A DNA stretch of 64,000 bases from Actinernus sp. WN-2022. Taxonomy: Eukaryota; Cnidaria; Anthozoa; Actiniaria; Actinernidae. Below, piece by piece: positions 53,557 through 64,000 of the stretch; position 1 is the stretch's first letter; each line of letters begins with the position of its first letter. The notes below the pieces were generated by a model that worked only from the letters and a program-made list of their open reading frames with translations, was not told where the DNA came from and did no database searches. The stretch lies in NCBI GenBank assembly GCA_030867875.1, contig JAOWCC010000019.1:34329976-34393975 (forward strand), given 5' to 3'. The position numbers and the translations under genes were made by a program.

Positions 53557-54822
53557 AGTCCTTTATCTCGGATCCGCTTCGTATTATGGTGAGTCGGTTT
53601 GACTCGAAAGTGTGAAACCTCTTGGAGTCATTCTTTATGCACTTGAGCACCGATGTAGAGTCAGTCCAGTAGAACACTTGATTTACGTCAATGTCTAGCT
53701 CCTCCTGGATCATCTTGTTGAGCCTCACGGATATGACTGCTGCTGTTAGCTCCAATTTAGGAATGGTGATTTCATGGATTGGGGCCAGGCGCGCCTTTTC
53801 ATGACGAAGGTGCAATGAATCTCGTTATTGACATCGACTAGGCGCAGGTGGGCGACTGCACCGTATCCCACGCGCGATCCATCTGAAAAGATATGCAGCT
53901 GGGTGTTCTTGATCTCATCAAAGCCCTTTGGTTTGAAGCAACGATCAATTTGTATATGCATCAACCTTGGAAGATCCTCGAGCCAGCGTAACCACTGCGC
54001 CTCATCTTGTTCTCCAATATGACTGTCCCATCCCAACTTCTTCCTGCATAGCATTTGCAGGAGCAATTTGGCCTTCATTGTGTACGGTGCAATAAAGCCC
54101 AATGGGTCAAACAGCGAACAGATAATAGACAGGATTCCACGTCTCGTTACTGGTTTTTGCTTCACTAGCAGCATGATCTTGTCAAGGATCTCCCATATAA
54201 ATTGGTCGTGTTCTACATTGCACTTCAGACCAAGTGCATTCTCAGTTGGCAGATCCTCTATGTCCAAGTTGACGACCGACTTTGCTCTTTCGCACTCCGG
54301 TATATCTGCTAGTACTCTTCTATCATTGCTGTCAGCCTGAATCCAGCTCCCATCAACATTTCTCGTAGCTGTCTCACTAGCTTCATTGCTTCGTCTGTGT
54401 CAGCAACTGATTTCATCAAGTCATCCAAATACATATTGCTCTCGACGTTTTTTTCTGTTTCAGGGTCAAAGTGTTCTTTATGCAGGGACGCTGCTTTTTT
54501 CAAGCAAAAGTTTACACAACTTGGCGATGACGTTGCACCAAATACATGTTTGATCATCCGATATTCCTCTGGCTTGTTTTGCAAGTTGTCATCTTTCCAC
54601 CAAAGAAACCTCAAGGCGTCACAATGCTTTGGTTCCACTCTGACTTGATGAAACATAGCTTCAATGTCTCCGACGACTGCAACGCGTTCTTGTCGGCAAC
54701 GGATGAGGACACCAAGCAGCTGATTAGCCAAGTCTGGTCCTGACATCAATTGGTCATTAAGTGAGGTTCCATGGTATTTTGCTGCACAGTCGAACACCAC
54801 ACGAACTTTGCCTGGTTTAAGA
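53540..54822 (-). pseudogene. BEL reverse transcriptase and RNase H region
   Basis: Reverse transcriptase: VVFDCAAKYHGTSLND, catalytic GDIEAMFHQV and NMYLDDLMKS (YLDD). A frameshift at about 54310 follows, then the Pao-type connection LSIICSLFDPLGFIAPYTMK and RNase H start LHIFSDGS. A further frameshift at about 53800 precedes TIPKLELTAAVISVRL and FYWTDSTSVLKCI. At about 53550 sequence that should join RNase H to integrase appears deleted. Catalytic residues survive, but the polyprotein cannot be read through. Confidence 0.87.
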
Positions 54823-55897
54823 GGCCAGCGATTTAAATCTTCTCTCTCGGGATGCAGCTCTTCGGAATTGGCATTGGCTTAACGGTCTTCACATTCGACA
54901 ACCCTATAACAACCGTCTCGTCCATAGATTTTACCACTATGTTAACCAATTTGCTTTCCACTTCAGTTGAGCCAGTCATTCCTGTTAGAGTAAACCTAAC
55001 AGTACTGCCATCCAGACCGAGTCTTCTCGCCAACTGCTCATGTCAAAGAGTAACTTCAGACCCATTGTCCAATAATGCATACGTCTCCACAAACGCATCT
55101 CCCCCTTGTCCTTGAACTTTAACTGGTACAACTCCAAGACAAACTCTTGCGTCACCGACTCCGGTTGCAGCTACAGCGACTCGAACATCATCCCCTGTAG
55201 CGTTTGCCAGCACGTTGTTTCCGGCCCCACTATCAGTTGTTTGCTGCTGCTGCGTATCTTGTTGATTACTGCTACCGGCACTTGAATTACCTCTACTGCG
55301 CATGCTCTGATTATTAGACTCACTTGTGCCTTGACCCGGACGATGCATCAAAGTGTGGTGATTTCCTCCACATTCTGCCTTTTGACACTTGAAATTAGTC
55401 TTAGGACAGTCTTGAGCGATATGGTTTTCAACAAGACATTTGTTACAAAGTCTGTGTCGCTGCACCAACTTTCTTTTGTCTTGATATGAGAGATTCTTGA
55501 AAGTTTCACACTTCCAGATCCTGTGCTGACCGGAACAAGCTAGACAATTTCGAGCAACAGGAGGCACGGTGCTTGAACTGTTATTCTGATCGGGTGCAAT
55601 TCCGGTTGCTAACGTTGTCGCTCTCGGAAAGATTATCTGCTCTCTCTCTTTGTCATTCTTGCTCTGTTTCTCTTCCTTCACAATACTTCGAGTCATGTCT
55701 TGTCCAAACTCGTTGTCAACTAATCTGGCTCTTTCTTCGATGAACTGAACAAAGTCTCTGAATCTGGGTCTGAAGCCACTTCCAATAATGATGCCAGCTC
55801 GTTCGGTCCAGCGACCTCTCAGAAACATTGGTAATTTTTTGGTTAATTCCCTTAAGGTGACCATGTGATTTAAATCCGTCGCGTACTCATGCCCCAT
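54823..55897 (-). pseudogene. BEL gag C-terminus, zinc knuckles and aspartic protease
   Basis: Gag C-terminal helix region, then paired zinc-binding segments (CLACSGQHRIWKCE; CNKCLVENHIAQDC; CQKAECGGNHHTLMH). The aspartic protease comes next with ALLDNGSEVTL, where family members have D-(S/N)-G-(S). A TGA at 55043-55045 replaces the codon after Leu, and the frame then continues ARRLGLDGSTVRF to about 54833. From there the sequence runs almost directly into reverse transcriptase. The roughly 200-300 residues usual between these domains in BEL are missing. Confidence 0.83.
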
Positions 55898-55923
55898 GCC
55901 TGTCAGGGTGCGGTCCGCAGTGT

Positions 55924-57050
55924 TTAACTGTCGCGCAAATCCATCAAGGAAGCCCCATCAGCCTTCTTCAAATATGGAATGTTCGACAATTTCCTCAAGT
56001 GTGCCTCGGCTACCACATGCGGTTTTCCGAAATTTTCTCTCAGTGTTCGTTTAGCCACTCGATATCCTTGGGCAACAGGTAAATTTACACAACTCTCCAC
56101 TGCTTCTCTTGCTTTTCCTGTACAATGTTGAATCAATAACTGCAGTCTTCTGGATTCATCAGGATTGTCCTTTTCCAAACAGGTTTCAAAATTATGTATA
56201 AATGTGATATAATTTAAAGGATCCCCATCAAACCGCAGATATTCGATCTTTGGAGTGCTTAGTACTTGTTGTAAGGCTTTCATTATCTCGTATTGACCAT
56301 TCAAATGTCGAGGTTCACTTGCATCCACTGCTCTAAACACAGGAGTTTCAGTAGGAAAATAAACAGCACTCGCAGCCTTTACAGCGACGTCACTTGTATG
56401 GAGAGAGGCTTGTTCGTGTACTTGAAGGGAAAGCTGAGCTCGTTTGGCCTCTGTTTCAGCTTCTAGCACTTCGAGTTTCATTTTTATTTGTTGTTCTTCG
56501 CGCTCTAATTCTTGTTTTATTCTAAGTTGTTCCAACTTCAACTGTGCCAGTGCCACATCCTCGGTTCGTGACAATTTAGAAGACCTTGTCGATCTTGAGC
56601 CAATCTTAGAAGCACTGCGATGTTAATAGCAGAATCCAAGTTTAACTTCCGCTGCATTTGTTCGGTGTAACTGTCGCAGCTCCTTGCTCTAGCGATTTCA
56701 GTATCTAAGAGTTCTACATATCTCTCATGCACATTCATGAATCTGCCCCATGCATCTGTGTAGCTCGCCATCTTCTGAGAAATATCATTCCAGCTCACTC
56801 GTGTGTCACTCAGCATGGCTTGTACTTCATTATGCATTCGTGTCAGAACGCCGATATGTCCTGATCTCGACCGTTTTACAGCTTCCACATTCTCATCATT
56901 TCCAGTACTAATACGAGGTTCTTCTAAACTTATTTTACTCATTTGACTATCTTCTTTGCTTTGAGCGTCCATATTTTCTAAAAGCCCAAGCAGGTTGTAG
57001 CGTTCCTCCAAGCTTCCAACGCTCGGAACTCGTGATAAGTCGAATGACAT
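55924..57050 (-). pseudogene. BEL gag N-terminal part
   Basis: Starts MSFDLSRVPSVGS at 57050. A helical N-terminus is followed, after a frameshift at about 56620, by a Glu/Lys-rich coiled coil. The DUF1759-like gag core comes next: PKIEYLRFDGDPLNYITFIH, then LIQHCTGKAREAVESC. It ends in another frameshift at about 55920 before the zinc-knuckle segment. Confidence 0.83.
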
Positions 57051-57182
57051 GTTCGAAATAAGTTCATTAATTCATCCATAAAGTAGCTCGTAAGGCGGAC
57101 CAATTTCCACTTGTTACTCCAATAAGAGGACCAATTCCACTTTAAATCCACCACTAGTCGCCATCTGTATGAAGTCGAAAAC

Positions 57183-57635
57183 TATAACGACCTTATCTCG
57201 TTTTTTAGGTGAACCAATCGTCGATAACTCAGGTTTAATGAGCCATTCGCTTGTTTACGGCCACAAATGACTGCAGAACAGCTATAACATCCCAAACTTG
57301 CTATGAACCAGGTTTTCTAGTAAACGAACAGATACATAAAATAAGCACATAGAGAAATATACAAATAAAGGACTGATACAAATTACAAACTGAGCAATAT
57401 TCACTTACCGACTATTCAGGCCACTAACTAAACGAATTACGCGCCAAAACTAATTTATACAATGAACGAGGAACGCCTGACTAAACGAGATACGAAGAAC
57501 GCACGAGTGATACACGAACACTAACGAGCACTAGCCGAAACCTGAAACACTGCATGATCACAAAACGAACACTAAACGAGAGGCAAAACACGGTACAATG
57601 ACTACGACAATAAAAACAACATGTTGGTGACTACA
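57183..57635 (-). repeat. BEL 5' LTR
   Basis: 453 bp. Aligned by eye against the 3' LTR: three substitutions and one 13-bp gap. It is directly followed inward by a primer-binding-like region at about 57148-57163. Confidence 0.95.
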
Positions 57636-57640
57636 ACCCG

Positions 57641-58066
57641 ACACGGTAAAATTTGCCATGCAAATCCTGAAAAATCCCCTACCTCCTTGGGCAAAACTTG
57701 CTTTCAAATGCGATCAAATCTCCCACATTCCCCGACCTTGTCCCGGGGTGGGGGGGGGGGGGGGGGGGTCGGGGTCGTTCCCGTGAGCGCATGGTCTAAG
57801 ACCCGAAGTTCTCTCAACTCTCGCTCAATCAACAACACCTCGACCTGCCGAGGCATTAGAAAAAAAACAAGCCAATGAAATGGCTTTTCAAAAATAGGGT
57901 TTAAAAAAATTTGAAACGCAAATTATCACAGCATGAGAGCAAAAACATATGAGACAATCTTTCTCTTACCTCATTTCCTCTTGATACAAATAATTGCGCG
58001 TGCGGGCTAGTAAATTTAACAGAACATGTGACAGACTAGAACATGACTTTTAAAATCCCTTCTCAA
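57641..58066. repeat. Repeat carrying the BEL insertion, with long poly-G
   Basis: The sequence before the left LTR (gtcaaatccccacctcagt) and after the right LTR (acacggtaaaatttgccatg) are continuous parts of one dispersed repeat. Its other end (ccttgtcccggggtggggg) resembles inverted sequence at 44197-44230. A poly-G run lies at about 57749-57768. No gene until the transposase C-terminus. Confidence 0.6.
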
Positions 58067-60766
58067 TTAGTTAATCGAGTAATGGAATCGCTCAACTAGT
58101 AACCGTCGGATGTCGCTGGTGACAGGCACGGTGCCTGGCCTTATTCGGAGCCCAGACGCTTCTGTGTTACAGCACACTGGGTTTAAATGATAATGTCGCG
58201 TTCCCGTTGCCGATTGCCACGCTCTGGTATCTTTATTATAAAAGTGGTAACATTCAAACCGTCCCAGGCATAGCACCTTGTCTGTGTCGGACTCGAAGCC
58301 ATCAATTCTTCAAGACGAATGGTGCAGTTGGCGTCGGGTCACGTGGTCTCGGTTGATTTCTAATGACAATTGTAGTGGGATTAACTTGTTCGGAGACAAG
58401 CTGGCTGCTAATTGACTCTGTTTCCTGTGCAGCGGCAGTAGACGAATGGCCAGTCTCACCGATAGCTCGCTTACGTGTAGGGCCTTTCTTTCCCACGGAA
58501 TGCGAGGCAGTGCTTGTGCTGAGGCTTGTAAGGCTCCTTCCCTTGAATTGAGATAACATGTTCTCCGTCTTTTGTAATTTAATGGCAACAGCCAGTGCAT
58601 GGTGACAGAAGTTGTTTCTGTCGTAGTATCCGCAAGAACAAGTGCACTTCCCACTTTACAAGCACTGCACCCGATGTGGAAGGGCGTTCCCACTGTCAAG
58701 AAAGAACACCCCTTCTTGGAACGCCTCTCGGAAGCCTTTATTTAGAAGCACGGTCCTCGCTCTCTCCACAAATGCAGCTTGCTCCTCACTGGAGAAGTGT
58801 CCGTTGAGTGCTGAGAGGTCGACATCTGTGGAGATATCGTCGATCTGATCACTGACACTAGGCGCCATAGAGAACTGACGTGGCTTAGAAGACACTGAGT
58901 GCTTGAAGGACTTGCACTTTCTGTAGGCCACAGGATCCGGACCTTTTCAGCTTTCACCAATAGGGCCTTCTTCTCTTCAGACCTTAAAGGCAAGTCTTCG
59001 CCCATGATGGCTACTCGCCTTGCCTCATCAACCACCTCCCATTTCTCGGACGCGCCGAACCACGCCAGCTCCTCTTCGGAGTCAAAGGTCTTTACAAAGT
59101 CGAACAAGGAGACGATGAACGTGTCCATCTGCTGAGGTCGAAAATTCGTCCAGTTCTTTAGCATCGCGTTCATTGACTCTGGCACGTTCTGGTGATAGGG
59201 CTTCTTGCCAAGGCCATTCCTGACCATGACATACTTGGTCATTGTGTGCTTCATATCCTCTAACTTAAACTTCCTGAAGTAGACGGAGAACGCTGGCGGG
59301 CCATTTTTCTCGTTTCTTTCCAATTCATCCCATTTCGTCATTAGCTGTTTGGCTCTGTCGTCAAACTCAGCTTCGGAAGAGGTGTAAATCAGGCCACTGC
59401 TCTCTTGGTAGATGTCGCCAGTTATCCGCTTCGTGAGCTGCGGAGAGAGACCAATTTTTCGGCACTTATCTTCGACATTTTATTTGCTGTGTAGGTAACC
59501 CAAGAGTGGACTTGATCTTTGGAAACCACCGGCAAGGGCATTCCGTAACCCTGCCTCATCGTCTGAACCGGTGGCATGAAGAAACTCGGCCAATCCCGGC
59601 ATCTCTCTAATAAGCCGATGAACAAATGAGAGATAAGTGTTTTCGTCTTTCGTCATGCAGATCATCGTAGGCCCAATGAAACTTGGATGATGGTTTGTCC
59701 CGCTCCCTCGCAGTAATGTGTTTCTAAAACTCGTGACCAATAGATAGAATGGGCCAAGTTGGAAAGTCACATCAACTCCGAGTTCTGATACTCGATTTTC
59801 CTTGCTGTGACAACAGAACTTGACAATGTTGTTGATTTGTCTATCAGTAAACAGCACAACGGTTGGAAGATCATTGCATGTAACTTCGCGTATGAAACCG
59901 GAGAACATGCTCTTCTGCATTTCTAGCACAGAGGCTAGTGGGTCTTTGGATGGCCCATTGCCCTTCGTCCTCTCTTTTCCGCATATGTACTTTGCCTGTC
60001 TCTCGTTTCGGGGAAAATCACTGAGACTTGCCACACTAACAATTCCTCCCTTTTCTTTGGAGACTTCAAACAAACTTCTCTTGGGACCAAGTGTCTTTCC
60101 TTTTTTCAAGATTTCGCTTTTCACGCTACTCTTTGTTCTTGCGTAGGGCTTGGAGGAGGGCTTCGAACGGTTACCATGCTGCTTTATTTTGAACTTTTCT
60201 GCCTTTCCATCCTGGAAATAATATATGACCAGTATGAGAGGATGCCATTTCGCGATATATTTTGAAAACTCTATTGTCACTAGAGTCCTGTGATAGCTTG
60301 GATTTGAAAGGCAGGTGTATGGGCGCCTTCTTACCACCACATCGGGACCATCGTCCTTGCCCACGTTCGTCATTCCCACGATGCGTGTCTCGTCGTGTTT
60401 GAGATTGTAATACTTGGACTTGCAACCCGTCATGTCCCAGGCACCATTGTCGTCCGCGTATATGTCTTCTCTTTCTGACAATGAATCAAGGTCAACAATA
60501 AATTGGCAGTTTGCCTGTACTCTCTTTGGTACCTCTATACTGATCATTTCTGGATGTTCCTCATTGCAGTTCATGAGTAGATGTATAGCAAAGAGGTTGT
60601 CAGTTTTCTCTAAATTGAGAACTTTGATGATACTGTTTGCATTGCACATATCAGACTCTACTTTGATCTCGCTACTCTTCAATGGCGAACTCGAAACGTC
60701 GATAAATGTCAGGTCATCATCTTCTTGGCTGCATTCACCAGCCCCACCAACGTCATGTGGCGATCC
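58067..60766 (-). pseudogene. MULE-like transposase with SWIM zinc finger, main exon
   Basis: The exon begins after gaattag at 60766 and reads through to TAA at 59480-59482. The same frame then continues to a frameshift at about 58935, then to TAA at 58656-58658, then to a frameshift at about 58300. Catalytic blocks: GVDVTFQLGPFYLLVTSFRN (first Asp, about 59780), HATGSDDEAGLRNAL (second Asp, about 59540) and NVPESMNAMLKNW (Glu, about 59165). A SWIM finger CTCSCGYYDRNNFCHHALAV follows at about 58600-58650. This D-D-E plus SWIM layout fits the Mutator-like superfamily. The C-terminal part (HLNPVCCNTEAS) ends at about 58067. The protein is inactivated but only by two stops and two frameshifts. 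Confidence 0.8.
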
Positions 60767-62086
60767 CTAATTCATAACCAAATGAAATGGAAATCAGTCT
60801 GACATACATTGAAACCTAAAGTTAGCCAAAACGACCAAAGTCGACAATGTTGACTTTTAAATATGAACTTAAGGGTGTATTGACATATTTATTTTTGCCT
60901 CGCTATAAATCTGTGAATGTTGAAGGACAGGGTGTGGCTTTTATCATGATGACCCCTACGGCGAAGTTCTCGACTTCAGTGACGTCACCAAGTGACATGA
61001 TGATTTCATCGAAATCAGAAAAATCCTATATTTTCCATGGATTTTGGTTTTTCGATTATTTTGCAATCATTTTCCGAGGTGCATATAGCATTGTTTTTTT
61101 TCAAAATTTGAGGCTTTTATTGGAAATAAAATGTGATATCATCGGTATTAATCATCGGTTCACAAAACCCATGCTCAGTCTTGTTAAAAATATTGTTAAT
61201 AAGATTTTCATCAAGTAAAATTGTGAGTTTTACCAAAGCGCTCAAAATGTTTAGATTTTAAAAGATTTTAGTCTAGGAAGTATGGTGGCCCGTTGGAACA
61301 AACATTTATCTCCAATTTTTTTCTCCAATTTAAAACAATTATCTCCAATTGCTCCTAATATTGATCTCTAATATTTTGCAGCATAATACTGTTATCTTGC
61401 AGCAAAAAAACTTGAATTACAATCATAATTGTTTCATTATTTTGCCAGCAACTCGAGTGTAAAAAGTCAATAAATATGCGGATGTTGTAGTAACTGAGCC
61501 TCTAGACTCGTTCCAGTACGGTCTGACATAGTTGGAGACCTGATTACATCATTATGTCATGTGACACCGGACTGTGGCGTGCATCATGGCGGATTCTGTC
61601 AAAAGTGACATTTTCCCGGCATAATTAGGTGCATAATACCGGCTCCAGCCGAGCATAATTTGGGGCACAATACTCTGTTTTCAAGGGTGACTCGATTTTA
61701 AGAGCACAACCTTAGGCAGACTCCAATTAGGGTCCTAAAGCATAGTTTTAGGAGTAGTGTTCCCATTCCCCTGCTTTGCTCTCAAGGAAAAAACGGTAAC
61801 CACGCATGGGCAAAAAAATCCAAATTCACGAGAAAACGTAAATTCCTTCTTTCCTTTTTGAATATTCAAAACGGGTTGTTTTAATTAATTAGTCGTAAAA
61901 AATATTTTTTGTAACATGAAAGCATTTAATTAATTAATTCGATCGTTTGGATTGATATTTATTGTAACAACTGGCATATGCGCTTCTTAAAATTAGGAAT
62001 TCTATTGTTTTCGATTAAGTCCTGGATTTCTATTAAATTCCTGTTTTTTTCTCTCTAGATACTGGCCTTTTCCCACATGAACTCAC

Positions 62087-63102
62087 CAAATCAGAAGAAA
62101 GATCGATGAATTCAACATCCGGACCAGGCCTAAAATATGAAAAGAGACATATACATATTAACCAAAATGAAGTCACCTTAAGGCTAAACGGAAAACAGTC
62201 ACCTACTTTTCGCGTAAATTGTAACTAAGCAGGAGTGTAGAGTGCCTCTACGCACGTACGCACGGGTGTTCACTTGAAATCCAAAAAAATACTTACTACG
62301 TATTGATTTAGGGAAACCCCTGGAAAACGAAGAAAATGGCATTTCCGAGGTTCTAGATTTCAAAATTTCCCCATCGTGCCTCGCGCCAAAAAATGCATGC
62401 TACGCCCCTGCTAAGGAAAGGTACATTTAAATTGGAATGGGGGGTAAGGGTGTAGGGGGAGGGGCTCCGAAAAATTACTGAGGTTTATTTTAGTTTAGGT
62501 TATTTTTTCAACACATTTAGGGGGGGGACACAAGTTGACTAGTTGATAAGCGGGGCTCCGAAAATTTCAGGGTTTCAATTTCAATATTCGTTCACTTATC
62601 TGTCATCGCCTTACGCCATTCCCATTCTAGCGCAGACCTAATACAAATATAAGAGGTGATTTACGCTGCATAAAACTTACTGTTCTGCGGGAATTTCCCC
62701 GGTGATGACTATATAATCATTAGACAGCTGGTCACTGAAATCAAGATAAAACTAGTTGTTTGAGATATGTTGAATATCGTCATTCCAATAACGGACGAAT
62801 AGTTTGTGTTACAGTGAAGCAGTTCTCCTTACCTATCGGAATCATCCTGTAAACTTCCATATGGTGAGTCACTGAGATAAAGATTTTGAAAAAAAAACAC
62901 ATTAGATATCTGGGGAGTTTAATAGCGCGCAGAGCGTGGCGAGTCCTACTTACCAAGCATAACTGGCTGAAATTTCGGCAGAATCTGTCAAAAGAAACCC
63001 ACATGAGAAAAGATCATAAGTTGATATTGACAACTTTTGGTAGAATTTGGTAGAATTTTAGCAGTTTTTAGCAGCGATGCACTCACCTTCAATCTCGTCC
63101 AT
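62087..63102 (-). CDS. Five micro-exons encoding the acidic N-terminus of the MULE-like protein
   Basis: Exons at 63087-63102 (ATG, 16 nt), 62954-62984 (31), 62833-62871 (39), 62681-62734 (54) and 62087-62129 (43), then the main exon from 60766. All have AG acceptors and GT donors (GTGAGT, GTAAGT, GTAAGG, GTAAGT, GTGAGT). Phases 1, 2, 2, 2, 0 are consistent through every junction with no stop. The product is Asp/Glu/Ser-rich and contains DYIVITGE, then VEFIDLSSD, then (main exon) TFIDVSSS. These resemble SUMO-interaction motifs (hydrophobic core beside acidic/Ser residues). The last intron is 1.3 kb. Role inferred: recruitment to SUMOylated chromatin proteins. Confidence 0.75.
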
Positions 63103-64000
63103 GATGCAATGACGGTGCTTTAATTGTCACAGCAAAGAAGCACCGCTCCGTTGTATGTCAATCAAAATAACATGTTCTCACGATCCTTATCGCACTTCAT
63201 CATCAGATTTATTTGTCAGCATGACCTCAGTTGTTGTTCGTAAACTTGTGAACAGGCGCTGATCGCTTAAATATAAGCGTTTGTATGGGAATGTAACGAA
63301 CTCCAGCTTTCAAGGAGCTAAAATACGAGAGAATCGTAAGTAAAAATGCCTTGACTTCCTTCTACCGCGTATTCAGTTGCCGTTTGTGTGGTCATCTGGC
63401 TCAGGTAAGGCGATTTCAGCGAGTTTTCGATCCCCATGAATCCTCTTGTGCACTCAGGAATCTGTGATGTCTGATATCGATCGCACGATAACCTAAAAGC
63501 GGCAGAAGATGAAAGAGACTCCCTAAGGCTTGCCCTCACACAAGCAAGTAAAAGATCACTATCAAGATACCGGGTGAACGTCAAAATCCAAACCAAAACC
63601 TAGGCCTGAGGCGCTGAGCGAGAAAACGACTTCTCAGGGTGACGTAATGATAAGCATGCGCAGAGTCAACGGAAGTCCGTGATTCGCGGACTTCCGGAAT
63701 TGGATTATTCCAGAGCCCTATTTTTTCGTCGAGCATGCGCAGTAAGAAACATGGGATCTGGGTACGAGATTGGAGCCCCTCATCGATATGGCAGAGCAAT
63801 TTCGTACTAGAACAAAAATATGATGAAGACGATATTGTGAGAGAAGTTCAGAAGACTGGGAGGACGAAGAAAAGCATGTGGAAGGCGAGAATATCAGACG
63901 AACAACAAAAGGCGACTACCGAGCTAGTGCTATAAAGATTCGCTGTGTGTTTTTGTATGGAACTTGTCAGCCTTAAACACAAGACTAAAGGTAGATTATT
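63103..64000. other. Upstream region of the MULE-like gene, no further gene
   Basis: Contains the likely promoter of the micro-exon gene (an AT-rich tatatttaagc-type word, minus strand, near 63265-63275), a perfect-looking palindrome ggaagtccg...cggacttcc (63671-63695) and the 63698-63781 dispersed repeat. A short plus-strand frame after 63735 has no recognisable motif. Confidence 0.5.
63698..63781. repeat. Dispersed repeat, inverted copy of 41781-41871
   Basis: ggattattccagagccct, gtcgagcatgcgcagtaag and gggtacgagattggagcccc are the reverse complement of the 41781-41871 segment with a few substitutions and two short indels. Confidence 0.75.

Larger units (their letters stand above)
51432..57635 (-). 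mobile_element. BEL/Pao LTR retrotransposon, 6.2 kb, defective
   Basis: Bounded by LTRs at 51432-51897 and 57183-57635 and by a perfect 5-bp target duplication ACCCG (51427-51431 and 57636-57640). Minus-strand order is gag, zinc knuckles, aspartic protease, reverse transcriptase, RNase H and integrase, typical of BEL/Pao. A primer-binding-like tggcgactagtgg lies just inside the 5' LTR, and a purine tract (aggggccgg) just inside the 3' LTR. The body has many frameshifts, a nonsense change and apparent internal deletions. Confidence 0.95.

Noticed and set aside
60847..61218. 123-codon plus-strand frame in the last intron of the MULE-like gene
   Set aside because: Composition is AT-driven hydrophobic without family resemblance; it lies inside a supported intron on the other strand.
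63735..63935. 66-codon plus-strand frame near the right edge
   Set aside because: It starts inside a dispersed repeat, lacks motifs, and an ATG frame from the natural start is stopped after eleven codons.

Overview
The window looks like nuclear DNA of an early-branching animal, most likely a cnidarian such as a stony coral or sea anemone. It is AT-rich, has canonical GT-AG introns and TATA boxes, and its transposable elements are ones I associate with cnidarian genomes: a Polinton with an F54H12.2-like capsid protein, Rex1/CR1-type LINEs, BEL/Pao, an OTU-bearing Helitron and SWIM-type transposases. The species assignment is inference. I see no convincing host protein-coding gene, tRNA, rRNA or CRISPR array; nearly everything recognisable is mobile DNA.

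Layout. 1-10 kb: nested LINE fragments on the minus strand, a DIRS-like RNase H scrap, several satellite or tandem arrays and small inverted-repeat elements (MITEs). 10.1-27.6 kb: a Polinton/Maverick (adintovirus-like endogenous virus) of about 17.5 kb with terminal inverted repeats and every core gene open: protein-primed DNA polymerase B, chromodomain integrase, major and minor capsid proteins, a basic core/lytic-like protein, adenovirus-type protease and packaging ATPase. It also has a double GRF zinc-finger protein, four orphan proteins and a small spliced RING-type gene. Plus-strand genes (replication, integration, capsid, protease) converge on minus-strand genes (packaging) at an 80-bp two-way polyadenylation site. 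28.0-37.4 kb: a decayed minus-strand Helitron (OTU, HUH Rep, Pif1 helicase, RPA-like OB-fold protein), split by a 5'-truncated LINE. 37.5-44.9 kb: mostly non-coding, with a SINE, MITEs and dispersed repeats. 44.9-49.4 kb: a minus-strand, intron-containing transposase gene of a family I cannot name, ending in a PHD finger and carrying an in-frame 30-bp minisatellite. 51.4-57.6 kb: a BEL/Pao LTR retrotransposon with near-identical LTRs and a perfect 5-bp target duplication but a badly damaged body. 58.1-63.1 kb: a minus-strand MULE-like transposase with a SWIM finger whose N-terminus is assembled from five tiny exons.

The two most interesting signals are the micro-exon N-terminus of the MULE-like gene, whose five introns all keep phase and which encodes repeated SUMO-interaction-like motifs, and the intact Polinton with its own spliced RING mini-gene. 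The contrast between young BEL LTRs and a dead BEL body is also notable. All start codons given are the first in-frame ATG; splice sites are read from sequence only.
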